From the NCBI GenBank assembly GCA_003313425.1, contig NHZP01000003.1, forward strand, positions 1,984,001 to 2,048,000: a DNA stretch of 64,000 nt. Direction: 5' to 3'. This DNA comes from Pseudopyrenochaeta lycopersici. Its lineage: Eukaryota > Ascomycota > Dothideomycetes > Pleosporales > Pseudopyrenochaetaceae. Position numbers and translations under genes: made by a program. Of this stretch, positions 44,478-56,510 are shown piece by piece. The first letter of the stretch is position 1; every line of letters starts with the position of its first letter. Below the pieces are notes generated by a model, which saw nothing but the letters and a program-made list of their open reading frames with translations, was not told the DNA's origin and searched no databases.

Positions 44478-47400
44478 ATGTTCTCACCGGAGGCATCGAT
44501 ACAGAGCGCGCGTAGCTCGCTGCGCAATCCCCGGCGACGGCAGCGCAAAGATTCCGACGGGCTCCAGCAGCACCCTCGTCGCAAGCGCAGCAAACTCAAC
44601 GACGAAAGCTTCCAGGCTCCGGCCGACGCGCACGTCAATGGCAATGGCAGCGCGATGATGAATGGCCACGCTGTGCAGAGCAGCGTGGAGAATTCGGTTG
44701 TGCTTGTCGACATGCCCGTCCGCGAGAAGAAGGCACCCCCAAAGCGCGCGCCCAAAGAGGACAACGGCCTGTACTTGGTGCGTCGACACAAGAACCTACC
44801 CAACTGCCATTCGCTAACCAAAACACGCTCTTCAGACCAAGAATGCGAACTACAGCGTCAAGAAGCTGCCAGGATTCCCAACAGCGCTCCTCCGCCCGTC
44901 AAGTACGCCGCAACCCCCCCCCCCCCCCCCCTGGTTCAACGCGCGCCGGCTAACATACATTGACAGCGCCATTCCGTGCAACGGCCTTTTCGTCTGCAGG
45001 CCTTGCACTTGCCTTCACCTCTGACCGCGCTCTCGTGTGGGACTACAGCGCCGCCAACGGCCCTACCAAGGTCGTCTCCTTGCCGCTGCACTTTGGCCTG
45101 AAAGCGTCCGATCCCCTCCCGCTAGGCGCTATTGTTCGCAATGGCCCTACCAACGACTTCGGCGTCGTCGCAGCTGCGCCCTCGACGGGCAAGATCACCT
45201 TCTGGGAGAACATCGACAGCGCCGACACCCGGAGCCTGTACCCACAACGCCAGCAGGGAGTCGAAGGGTCGATAAAGCTGTACTCTGGAGAGACCATAAC
45301 TGATTTGGTGGATGTAGAGCATGCCGGTTTTGTTCTTGTCCTCAGCAGCGGCAGACTCGCCCAACTCACACTCCGGGATTCTCAGGGTCGACCCAGCATC
45401 ACAACCACCATCTTGAGCGCCCCCAACGGCTCTGGCAGCAGCTTCTTCAGTCTCAAAGGGCTGCTCGGGGGTGCGATTCGAAAGAGCATTGCCTCGGTCA
45501 AGGCTCGCCCAGCAGAATCAAAGGGACACATGGAAGTCATCTCAGTCACCCGAAATGGTTTGTTCCAGACTTGGGACCTGAACTGGTCTGGACAACATCG
45601 CCACGAATGGGATATGGACGTTCATGCTGAGATACTCTCCGCAGTACAGGCGGACATTGCACCTGAGATTCGCAGCCAACAGGATGTCCATGTGCTGGAC
45701 TTTGCAATAATGGAGCAGCAACCATCACAAGACACAGTCAGTCTTCTCGTGTTAGTGGCATTGTCTGGACGAGAGTCGCTCGATTACTCTCTGCTCGAGT
45801 TGGAATTATCTCAGACAAGCGTGGCAATTAGCAGGGCAATACCGATTCGCAATTTCCATCAGCTTCAATTACCCAGAGAACCTATGGGGACCCTCCTGCT
45901 TCCCCAACCAGGGCACACAGCATACGTCCAGTTTCCAGGAGCTATTTTTGTCGCATCACTCGCCCAGCCGGAAGAAAGCCCTGAAGCCCAGCTTCTTGTG
46001 GACTCCGGACGGTCCACCATGCCATTCCAAGATACTATTTATTTTCGCAATGATCACAATGTTGTCCTCTCCGGAAGTGCCTTAGAACATCCAAATCGAA
46101 ACGACACGCGATCTATTGCCCTCATCTTCGTTCAGGAGTTTGGACTCGTGCAGGTTATTGCCCAACCGCCCGCCCCGACTGACGACGACAAGGAGCGACT
46201 CAAGGTCACAGCTCGTAGTAAACTAGAGCAGGCCACCTTTTTTAGCACCATCCCTGGCAATATTCTAGATTTCTCCATCAAGACACGCATTTCCTTCTCG
46301 GAGGTTGAAACCGCAGAAGCCGCATTAGATATCAGCTCTGGAGTTCTTAGCTCGTCGTATGACAACCTAGAGAAAGTCACTTCGTCCATGGATGATCAAT
46401 TCCGGAAGCGAGCTTTTGCACTCCAAACTTTAATCTCCCAACTATGTTCCGAGTACCCACCACTACCGTACAAGACCAAGTGGCAGTTATTATGGCATGC
46501 AGAAAAGCTTGCGGCTGCACACAAACTCTGGAACTGGTACCAAGACAAGTTGCAAGATCAGCAAGCTCACCCAGAAACATATCCGGAGAAGATACTTATG
46601 AGCGATATCATTAGGGCATTGAATGAAAGATACAAGACTCCCATACAGCCTGAGCTTGGAGAAACAGATACCATCCGACAATTCTTCCTCAAAGATGTTG
46701 ACTCGCTAAACATTCTTATTCCCTGGGGATGGTTTTACTTGCGCACTTTTTACATGAAGGAGGGTGCCAAGGAGCAGCCATCAATTATGCAAAGATTGAG
46801 CGAAGGAACTGATGTTATGCTAGTCTCTTTGGAGACGGCATTCGACTTCCGCCAAGCCAACATCGAATCGTATGGCCTTGACGCCCAAGCCCTCGACGAC
46901 AGCATTCTCAAATCAGCACAAGGTTATGACATGCTACCGTCCTTCTGGACGTCCTCCCACAACATCGTTAGCTCAATTCGCAGCCTCATTGATGTTGGGC
47001 GTAATCTTGCAGTAGAGAATTACGAGGAGGGGTATCAGGAAGTTCTTGCGCAGAAGATTGGCAAGGACAATCCGCGTCTTGTCAAGCTAGGCTGTCAAAC
47101 TCATATTGAGCGCTTCCAATGGGCCTTGGCTCAGAGTGATGAGAAGACTCGAGAAATGGGCCGTAGTCTCAAGGACGAGTGGAACATCAACGTCCGACCA
47201 GCGCACATACTTGGACTCATGGAAATTGGCCTGGCCACAGATGGCATGAAACTTGCTGAGCAGTACTGGGATATGCCCACCCTCGTCAACTTAATATGGG
47301 AAGAGTCGAACTGGCTCGAGTCGGAAAAGGCCAATACTCGTAGCAAGATGGAGCAGGCCGAGAGCACTGTCAAGCTCAACCGTATCAAGGAGCGCATCAG

Positions 47401-48766
47401 CCGGTATTTCGAGGTCTACGGAGACGATTGGGCTGGAGCGTTTTACTCAAAGTACATCAACGAAAGCCAGGCTGCGCAACTATTCATGAAAGACTACCTG
47501 AATCAGCCAGCATTGACGAAGTACTTGCGAGCAGATTCTTCGCGTGCTAGGTTGAGATGGATCAACGAGGTCTGTGGCGAAAAGAACTACGAAGCCGCCG
47601 CCAACGCTCTGTTTGAAGCAGGCTCGAAACAGGAAACCAATTCATGGTGCCAACGTGTTGAGCTTTCTATGGCCAAGCTTGCGATGCTTTGTAAGAATGA
47701 AGTAAAGCAGGGAGAGAAGAAACAGCCGCCGGCTGAGGAGCGCAGAGAGAAGTCGAAGTCCGAAAAAGCTCGTGAAGGCCAGTTGAAGAGCATCGAGCAG
47801 CAGCTTGAGTACACTAAGATTCAAGAAGAAATATACAATCGGCTGCTCCCTATCATCACTGGGGCGCTGGATGACGAGTCTGCCGTGGAGCTGCTGATGG
47901 CAGAGTTTGGACAAGGCCGCCTTAAAGATCGGCCTGCGCACCAATCCATTTTGAAGGAGGGCTTTGAAAACTTAATTCACCACAAAGTCATTGATCCGGC
48001 TCTTATGATCGATATACTCACTATCATGGACCCCGAAGACAACGAGGATATTACTAGTCTTCTTCAGACAAACGAGTTCAACTTCGCCTTAAGAGTCCTC
48101 ATCGTCAATTGGCACAACATTCATAGGACTACGCGCGAAGGCTTACTCAAGCTTGTCTGGAAACGGCTATGCATCAAAGATGACTGGGGCACAATTAACA
48201 ATACTAAAGATATTTCAGATGCTAAGCTGAACGATTTTCTGCTGCATACAGCTGTCGGATGGACGTTCCGGGGTCTCTGTAAGATGATTGGTAGGTCGAC
48301 AGCGCCTTATTGTAAAGGTGCCCATGCTAACATGTTTCCAGTTGATGATCCCCTCTCTCGAGTTGCATGGCCCAAGAAATTGGACGACCTTTTGGGCGCC
48401 GGTGGGACACACGGAGAGCTCTGCGTCAGGTTTGGCTCTGAGGATCTCCGCGAGCCTATTATCAAAGACAATCTTCTTGATGACGACATTCTGCGTGAGC
48501 ATATCAAGAATCATCGACTTGAAGATTGGTTTAGCGCAGCTTGTAGGGCGGGTAAGAAATCCTTTGAAGCGTCGACCCGGCCGGAGAAGCCACAACAAGC
48601 GGGGATGGGCACACTGCTTGAGGGCGCTGGTCCCCAGATAAATGGTGAGAATGCTGCTGAAGCTGAGGTGGAAACAGAGCCTCCGGGCTCTGACACGTTT
48701 GAGGGCGATGTCGAGAGCGTAGCAGATGCAGAACAAGATCAGGACGTCGAAATGCAGGACTCTTGA
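44478..48766 (+). CDS. NUP133: Nucleoporin Nup133 (Y-complex)
   Basis: Structural component of the outer Y-shaped (Nup84/107) ring of the nuclear pore. Exons 44478-44777, 44836-44902, 44967-48290 and 48342-48766 give 1371 aa, usual for the fungal protein. The N-terminus is basic and disordered, followed by a beta-propeller domain (~100-500; segments such as GLALAFTSDRALVWDYS and ITDLVDVEHAGFVLVLSSGRL) and a long alpha-helical region (~510-1300) that contacts Nup84. The C-terminus is acidic. The last intron (48291-48341) is 51 nt with no stop in frame; I remove it because it has a donor GTAGGT, a branch-like GCTAAC and an acceptor TTCCAG, and joining gives KMI-VDDPLSRVAW. Confidence 0.92.
44914..44931. 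repeat. Poly-C tract, 18 bases, inside a NUP133 intron
   Basis: An uninterrupted run of 18 C lies in intron 2 (44903-44966), between the donor GTACGC and the branch-like CTAAC. The length may be unstable or mis-sequenced; it does not affect the coding frame. Confidence 0.9.
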
Positions 48767-50112
48767 AGGCGGATCTGCGATTGACCACTGAGGTTGATGG
48801 AACGGTGATTTGGGGTTCAATTGGGCGAACTGCATGGGAATAACAGGGCAAGCATTGGGTACGGCGTTTCAAAAACAACGTAGCAGACATCAAAGGTCTC
48901 GTTTCATTTGTACATGTAGCGATATGGTTACTGCCTTGGTTGCAAGGCGACGGAAGCTCCAGCTGCATGATCAGCAGTCGGGAGCATTGTACAAGGTGTA
49001 CATACACAATTCAAGGTTTCGGCAAATAAGTTCAATTTGGCGAGACCCTTTTGACCCACGGAACCGTTCATTTCCTATGTGGATCCCCAGCCTGATCAGG
49101 GCGGGAGGTGGCTTGAGCGTGAATGGGCGCACCAATCGAACGGCTAATTGGCGGCGGCGACGGTTGGTTCAGGCGTTGTGTTGTGGAAGATGACCAGGGC
49201 GGCGCCACGGATAGAAGATTTTTTGGGTGCAGGCGTCCGCCGCCATCTGTTGGCGTTGTGTTTGCGACACCACAATGGCTTCGCGTCACAACACTCGCCA
49301 ACGGTCTGGTGCGACATTGCGGCTGTTGCGAGGGGACGCCCCATGGATCATTCATGCATTGTAATATGGCCGCAACGGTGAGGCTGGTGCTGGGTCAAGA
49401 CAGAGTCAGTTGCAGGGAAAGCGAACAATGCCGTCACGTGCGGGTTACCGATTCGAACATTGTTGGAGTAACTAGACTCTATGCGCTGCGATTCGTACCT
49501 TCCCAATATCGCCGCGCGTGTTTGCTGGCGAATTTCCGAAGACAGCACGGAGGAGGCACTGGTTCGGGGCGGGCAGGCGCTGCAGGTACAACAGCGAAGC
49601 GGAGTGCTTGTGGGCCACTGATGACTTGTTGCACAGCGATGCCGTGCCTCGACGGACAGGAGCGACAGGAGCGACAGCACTGGAGCTGCTGTCTGGCCAT
49701 GCACTCCTGTCCAAGCAGCCTGGTTGGCATAGCGTCCTGCAAAGTGCAGGCGTGCAGGGCAAGTGAATGCTAGTGGAGTCGGATGGGTTAAGCGGCAGCC
49801 AAGTCCCGTGCACGCCCCCATCCCAGCCGCTACTGTCCCTTCCCCTTCTCCAGGCGTATCTTTTCGACCTCGAGTCGATCACCTCTTCGCACCCATCCAC
49901 CCACGCCCATTCTTCTCCCGTCCGCTGCGAAAGCCTCCATCTGTTGCTTGCACGCTGTTGCTGCGGCACCGTCGCTCGACTCGAGGCCCCTAACAGGACG
50001 CGCACTCGCGTTGGCTGGTTGGCATAGCCCCCAAACCACCTCCGTCGCTCCCCCATACCCTTCCTCGACCACGACCCGTCCTCCACCTCTGTTCCCAGAG
50101 TAATACGACAAC
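48767..50112. other. Intergenic spacer, 1.3 kb
   Basis: 3' flank of NUP133 and a long promoter/leader for casein kinase I. The last 300 bases are C/T-rich, typical of a highly expressed fungal gene's leader. Overlapping frames on both strands (for example 50131-49472 minus) are composition artefacts in GC-rich DNA. A short GGAGCGACA direct repeat is near 49660-49680. Confidence 0.5.
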
Positions 50113-51714
50113 ATGTCGAGCGGCAGCACATCGTCCAACGTGGTAGGCGTGCACTACCGCGTCGGCAAGAAGATTGGCGAGGGCAGCTTCGGCGTCATCT
50201 TCGAGGGCACCAACCTGCTCAACCAACAGCAGGTGGCTATCAAGTTCGAGCCGAGGAAGAGTGATGCTCCTCAATTGCGCGATGAGTATCGCACGTACAA
50301 GATCCTTGTGGGCTGCCGTGAGTCTCTTCCCTTGTCCCCTTTTTGTGGCCCGTGTCGTGTACTCTTCGCCTGCGATGAAGGCCGGCAGTGGGCACCTCTC
50401 ACTGCGGCGTATGACACGCCTCAGCATCCACACATGTCTGTGTTGATGAAGCATGTTACTGACATGTCGTAGCTGGAATCCCTAATGTCTACTACTTTGG
50501 CCAAGAGGGCCTCCACAACATCCTGGTCATTGACCTTCTCGGACCCAGTTTGGAGGATCTCTTTGATCACTGCAACAGGAAGTTCTCTATCAAGACTGTC
50601 GTCATGGTTGCCAAGCAGATGGTATGTACATGCACATCAGCCGCGTCGTCTCAATCTGATGTTTTCTAGCTGTCGAGAGTCCAAACCATCCACGAGAAGA
50701 ACCTCATCTACCGAGACATCAAGCCCGACAACTTCTTGATTGGCCGCCCAGGCTCTAAGAGTGCCAACGTTATCCACGTTGTCGACTTTGGTATGGCCAA
50801 GCAGTACCGTGATCCCAAGACCAAGCAACACATTCCCTATAGGGAGCGCAAGTCCCTCTCTGGTACCGCCCGATACATGAGTATCAATACCCATCTCGGA
50901 CGCGAACAGTCCCGCCGAGACGACTTGGAGGCCCTCGGTCACGTTTTCATGTACTTCCTGCGAGGCGGTCTGCCCTGGCAAGGCCTGAAAGCTGCTACAA
51001 ACAAGCAGAAGTACGAAAAGATTGGAGAGAAGAAGCAGACCACTCCTATCAAGGATCTGTGTGATAGCTTCCCAGGTATGTTGATCCCAATCTCTCAGGG
51101 CTTCTGATTGCTAACCATACACAGAGGAGTTCAACAAGTACCTCAGCTATGTCCGTAACCTGGGCTTTGAGGACACACCGGACTACGATTACCTGCGCGA
51201 ACTGTTTACACAGGCTCTCAAGAGCACGGGAGAAATCGAGGACGGTGAGTATGACTGGATGAAGCTGAACAATGGAAAGGGCTGGGAGGTCAAGTCGCAC
51301 TCGTCGGCTGTCCAGGCGATGCACCACTCGAACGTGAACCAGAACTCTTCCATGGCCGTCAACCTCCAGGGTCAGCAGCATAGGCAGAACAAGACCCATC
51401 TGCCCATTGACCACCACCGTTTAAACGAGCCTCTCCCAAAGCCCGGAGCGACTCGAGCCCAGCCCGGAAGAAGTCCAAGAGACATGAACAACCGCGATCC
51501 GCAAGTGAAGAGAAAGAGCCTGGGAGAGCTAGCAGCACCGGAAGGAGCCTCTACACAGGCCCAGTTCCAGCACAGCCAGCCGAATTTGGGTTCAGCGAAC
51601 CGTGTTGCACCGGCAGCGAGTCCAAACGTGCAGCAACCGAGGCGACAGGAACCTGAGAAGTCTGGCTTCATGCAGAAGCTCATGAACATCGTGTGCTGTG
51701 GCGCCGGGAAATAG
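50113..51714 (+). CDS. YCK1: Casein kinase I, membrane-anchored (Yck1/2 type)
   Basis: Ser/Thr protein kinase acting at the plasma membrane and endosomes in polarity, endocytosis and nutrient signalling. Exons 50113-50317, 50473-50621, 50670-51075 and 51125-51714 give 449 aa. Kinase motifs: glycine loop [10 protein letters not shown], catalytic loop [20 protein letters not shown], and the CK1-specific [15 protein letters not shown] and [15 protein letters not shown]. The C-terminal third is Gln/Pro/Asn-rich and ends [12 protein letters not shown]. The Cys-Cys pair near the end is the probable palmitoylation site, the mark of the Yck class rather than nuclear Hrr25. The intron positions restore [12 protein letters not shown]. 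Confidence 0.96.
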
Positions 51715-52603
51715 TAATCGCCGCCCGGCATGTCTGGTTTTGTCCCATTTTGCATCCTGGAGTCCGTCATTTGAGCGATAGTTCGCACTGTCATGTTCCT
51801 CTTTCCTGTATAGGTATCTTGTAATGATTGATAGACGGGATCGAAAATCTCTTTCTACGGCTATGTTAGGTAATACTTACGACCACCGACCGACCGAACC
51901 GCCTCCACACCAGTCTGGAATCCTCTTTCTTCATCCCCATCCTCTTCTTCAACCCCACGCTCACGCTGGCAAATTTGTCTGGAAGTGGCTTTGCACTGGC
52001 GTAAGCGGCGTTGCAGCTTCGAGAGGTTCAACAGTTTGGCACATCTCATTTTCACTATTCGTATGTGTGTTATGGCACGAGGAAAACATAGCATGTGAGG
52101 AGTCTTTTGTTAGTGAGCCGTTGTCAGTAGTGCTGTGTTATGCGTACAGAGAGATCAAGTCTGATCTCTGTTCAAGTAGTTGGTAGTGAAACCAATAGAT
52201 GAAAATCACTGCATCGTTGTCTCTTATGCTTGTTGTGAAAGTCAGACACATTTTTCGGGACACCGAATGGGGAGATCCTTTCGTGTGCAACAATACGTGC
52301 AGAAAACCACTCAGACAATGATCTCAATTGTATGAACCCGTAGAGCACTAGCTCTAGTTCGTAGTCTGTGTAATAAATTGAGCTTTCAGCGTGTTTAAAT
52401 TAGGGCGTCTTTGCCTCCAATATTAACGATCGAGGTCGAATTACGGCTCTCCAGAAGCCGCCACACGTGATAGCTCCCGACGCAGGGTCCGCGCAACCAC
52501 GAACGTTGACCTTAAATCATATCTACTTCACCCTTGCTATTCCATCACCCGCGCCCTCTTTCACCCTTCGCTCATCGTCGATCCGACCCTCGAACAAGCC
52601 ACG
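51715..52603. other. Intergenic spacer, 0.9 kb
   Basis: 3' UTR of casein kinase I and promoter of SWC4. No gene seen. Confidence 0.5.
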
Positions 52604-54602
52604 ATGGCGTCGGGACGCGATGTGCGCGACATGCTTGGGCTACCTGCGGGCGCCGACGTCCCAAAGGCAGCGGTACAGAAGCGACCGAAGCCAGCGGGAG
52701 GAAGCCGGAAGATTCGTACGTGCGGACATTCTCAAGTCTACCCCTGGGAATTCGTCAAAAGGGCGAGACTGACTCTGATTCGACCAGAGGGCGTTGCGCG
52801 TGAGGTTGCAGCACTGTATGGTGAACGACCTCCTCCGGTCGCGGTTTACGAAGAGAAAAAGGCGTATAGGGCGAAGAGGCAGAGCACAGGGCCGGCGAAG
52901 AAATGGTACACTACTTGCGACTTTGATATCGAGAGTCACAGCACTAATTGTTTGCTTCAGGATACAACAGCCCTTTACCAACCCAGCACGATCCGACGGC
53001 CTCGTCCTGAAGCACTGGCGGCGCAAACCTACAGTCGCACCCGCCGTTCAAGAGAGCGAAGATGCAGCGATGCAGGACAGCGAGAATCTAGACTCATACC
53101 TCGAATCATGTGCCGATTACATCAAGTATGACATCAAGGTGGACATGCCTACATTTTCAGACGAGGAGTACGATGCACATCTGCGAAGCGATGACTGGAG
53201 TCGCGAAGAGACAGACTATCTGTTTGAAGTGGTGCAAGACTACTCATATCGGTGGGCTGTGATATGGGATCGCTACGAGTATAAACCGTCCAGATTTCGG
53301 CACAACGTACCAGACGGCGCGATGGGAGACCAGGATCAAGCACTAGCAACACTACCGTTTGCGCCATCCAAGAACCGCTCATTGGAAGACCTGAAGGCGC
53401 GTTTCTACGAGATTTCCGCGAAGCTCATGAAGCTACGTATACCTGAGGTTCAGATGGATGCCGACCAGTACAGCACGTATGAGATGCTTACCAAATTTGA
53501 CCCGGGTAAGGAAATGAACAGGAAGGTGTTGGCCGCAGCGCTCATCAACAGAAGCATGGACGAGGTCAAGGAAGAAGAGTTTCTGCTCACGGAGCTTCAG
53601 CGCATCAACATGGCGGCCAACCGGCTGGACGCCGAACGCGAGGAGCTCCGAGCCAGACTCGACGCGCCACCGCAAAACCAGCAAGTCTCCGCGGGTCTGC
53701 AGGCCTTCACATCATCACAAGCGCTTCAAGCTCTCTTCCAACAGTTATTCCAACAAGATCGAAGCAAGAAACGCGCATCAGGAGGAGGAAATGGCCCAGG
53801 CAGACTCAGTCTGTCGGCAAACGACATGGTCCATACTCCCGGCTCGGCACAACAACAGCTCTCAGCAGCAAATAGGCGGCAAAGCATGGCCCTGCAACCC
53901 GCCGCACAAACGCCAGTCAAGCAACTATCCCCGCACCAAGAACACCGCTTCAATGTTTCCACGCACGATCGCCTCACGTCAGGCGTCACTTTCGGTTCAG
54001 ATAAGTTGCTCAAGATGCGACAAGCGAAGAGCAATGTTCAGACCCAGAAAATTGGCACAATGCTTGCGAGTCTCGGCGTTGCGGAAGTCATCAGCATTCC
54101 TACAAGTAAAGTAGGTGAGGTGTTTGAGACTCTAATCAGCAAGGTCAGCAAGCTTCTTGATGTAAGAAAGGTTCGAGAGAAGGAAGATGGCGAGTGCAGA
54201 GTGCTATTAGCTATGAAGGATAGACGAGATGGCAAGGTCAGTGCTGATGATGGGGGCGAGGCGAGACCGAAGCAAGAAATTGCAGATTCGCAAGAGTCCC
54301 CGGATGTGGATGCCGACGGGGAAAACGACGATGAAGATGAGCAGGAAGAGGATGCAGAAGGCGAAGCAGAGGACGATGATGATAACGACAACGCCAACGA
54401 CGATGAGGAGGATGCAGAAGCGGAAGAAGATGAAGTGAATCTTGATGAGGAGGATGGTGATGTAGATGTGGATGCCGAGGGCGAAGATGAGAGTTCGGTA
54501 CAGCAGAGTAGGGCAACGAGCCAGGGTCTGGCCGGGCACAAGAGGAGTGCGAGTGTGTTTAGTCAGGGAAGCCAACAGAGTCACAAACGGCTTAGGAAGT
54601 AG
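52604..54602 (+). CDS. SWC4: Swc4/DMAP1 subunit of SWR1 and NuA4 chromatin complexes
   Basis: Shared subunit of the H2A.Z-depositing SWR1 complex and the NuA4 histone acetyltransferase; nuclear. Exons 52604-52715, 52788-52905 and 52961-54602 give 623 aa. The N-terminus MASGRDVRDMLGLPAG is followed by GVAREVAALYGERPPPV, then FTNPARSDGLVLKHWRRKP, which aligns with the DMAP1 N-terminal motif. A SANT/Myb-like region is at ~150-180 (WSREETDYLFEVVQDYSYRW). The DMAP1 region continues with helices (RSLEDLKARFYEISAKLM) and a Gln-rich part. The last ~100 residues are an acidic Asp/Glu tract followed by a basic end (HKRLRK). Domain order and length match the fungal family. Confidence 0.94.
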
Positions 54603-54786
54603 CGAAAGCTGTTGGGAGTCCTGAAGTGTTTATGCATAGCGAGGCGTTTTGGCATAGGGAAAAGCCTTGTGTTTTGGAGTTGCCTTCATGGAACGGAGTG
54701 TTCTACTATTTTATACCAATGTTCATGAATCAAGTAGGACATTACGTATCTACCGAGGTATTGACCTCTACTTTGTCTCCCACTAC

Positions 54787-55725
54787 CTAGATCTTCGACT
54801 TGGACTCCGCCTCTATTCTAGAAAACAATGGTGCGGTTCTTCCGCCTCTGAATAGATCCAACATCTCCTTGCCCATCCAGCTCTCTCTCGACTTTGCCAG
54901 TCCCCTTTCAAGGTCAACGAAGCGGTCGGCTTGGATAAAGATACCCGCTCCGTTGGCAGCCTTGCCCTCGTTGAACAGCCAACACACCGCCAACGCAATC
55001 GACTCCACTTTGTTAATCGGAACCCCAACCTTGGCCATCTCCTTGGCGTATGTGTCTGCCGACCCGACTCCAGGTCGACTACCGCCTGTCAGGATAGGCG
55101 TCACTGTGATTGCTGGCGCAACAATGGAAATGCTTATGTTGAGCTTCGCACATTCTTGCTTAAGCGCGCGCATCAGTCCCACAACACCATGCTTCGCAGC
55201 TGAGTAGAGCGGCGCGCCGGCAGACGCCAGGTAGCCCGCTAAGCTGGCCGTGAGGGTGATTTGACCTCCTTGGTCGCCGTTCTTGCGCAGGTAGTGAATG
55301 GCAAGTTTAGTAGTGTCGGCTGCAGCGTCCATGTCGATATTCAGCACCCTTCGATCTGGCTCCTTCAGCTTGCCCGCCGAATCAAGCTCGTCGGTGAAGA
55401 ACTGATCTTTGTGCTCTGCAATCCCTGCGTTCACGAAGACCGAGTCAATTCTCCCAAACTTGGCATACGCGGCTTCGAAAGCGGCGTGTTGGTCGGTCCA
55501 TGAGGTGATGTTGCAGCTTTGCACGAGCAGGCGGGATGGATCATGTTTGAATGAGGAAGGCGGTGGCTGCAGGTCGATTAAGACGAGATTGTGCTGGGAG
55601 TTGAGGGAGGAGAGAAGGCGGGCGGTTGCGAGACCGATGCCTGAAGAGCCGCCTGTTATGACGATTGTTTTCGGTGTAGATTTCAGGGCGTGGAATTGGT
55701 TGGGGTCTGGTTGGAATAAAGCCAT
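54787..55725 (-). CDS. Short-chain dehydrogenase/reductase (15-hydroxyprostaglandin dehydrogenase-like)
   Basis: NAD(P)-dependent oxidoreductase of the classical SDR type. Single exon, 312 aa; start ATG at 55725 (MALFQPDPNQFHALK), since the codon further upstream is TTG. The Rossmann glycine motif is TGGSSGIG (~residues 23-30), the NAG motif VNAGIAEHK, the catalytic Ser lies in TLTASLAGYL, and the active-site pair is YSAAK. An acidic residue at the end of beta-2 (LVLIDL) suggests NAD preference. The substrate is unknown. Confidence 0.9.
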   Translation of the reverse strand: MALFQPDPNQFHALKSTPKTIVITGGSSGIGLATARLLSSLNSQHNLVLIDLQPPPSSFKHDPSRLLVQSCNITSWTDQHAAFEAAYAKFGRIDSVFVNAGIAEHKDQFFTDELDSAGKLKEPDRRVLNIDMDAAADTTKLAIHYLRKNGDQGGQITLTASLAGYLASAGAPLYSAAKHGVVGLMRALKQECAKLNISISIVAPAITVTPILTGGSRPGVGSADTYAKEMAKVGVPINKVESIALAVCWLFNEGKAANGAGIFIQADRFVDLERGLAKSRESWMGKEMLDLFRGGRTAPLFSRIEAESKSKI

Positions 55726-56510
55726 TTTTGAGTACAATTGTTCTTCTTGTTGTTTGGTTGCTTCTGCTTCACGGGGTTTGTTCTGCCCTCCAGGACTTTG
55801 GGCTCCTATTGTTCAGAATGTAAATCCTTCGATACTTTAAAAATAAGACCTTCGCTATTTGATGATGGGTGAATCGGTGGATAGGTGAATAAACAGAGTG
55901 AGAGAGGCTTGCGACTGCGTATTAATATCGAGTCCGGAAGTTATAGTGAGCTGTTAGGAGCTGACGACTATTTACCTAGGTTAGAAGTTATGGTTCTTAG
56001 CTTAAGCGGGGTTGCCGTGACCCTGAAAGAGCGCTCGAGGTCTTTGCTGACTCGACTTAGATTCGGAGGAAGAACTCGAGGCAAGTGATTGAAAACATGC
56101 TGTGGTAAGGTACTGATCAAGCCCTCATTTGGATGCTGTTGGGCGTAATTCTTCCGCTGCTCTTGGGATTGGTCTTTTGGTCAACTCTCATGATCATATG
56201 CAACTTTGAGCGATAGCAGGACAAAAAAACTTGTTATACGCAGCATGCCCAATGCTGCTCTGCTCATTTTGAATTAGTACAAAGGTCTTCAAATTCTGAT
56301 CTTGTGTGGGATAAGGCAAGGGAGAGGCGCGCCAAAGAAGGGAGGAACGCACGTGTCAATCGCCCGCGTTTGATCTAACCATTCCGGGAATGCGACACCT
56401 GGAGTTTCTCGAACTCGATGGTAATGCTTCAAGATCTCCCAAGTGTTCAGCTCACCAACTCACTCCTCCGCGCCACGACTATTCTCCTGCGGAGTACGCC
56501 GATTGCCATC
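55726..56510. other. Divergent promoter region, 0.8 kb
   Basis: Shared upstream DNA of the SDR gene (minus) and the p24 gene (plus). Frames starting at 56390 and 56418 extend the p24 exon upstream only in other frames. No gene seen. Confidence 0.5.

Noticed and set aside
49472..50131. 219-codon minus-strand frame upstream of casein kinase I
   Set aside because: Overlaps the C/T-rich leader of the kinase; Arg/Ser-rich artefact of GC-rich DNA with no domain.
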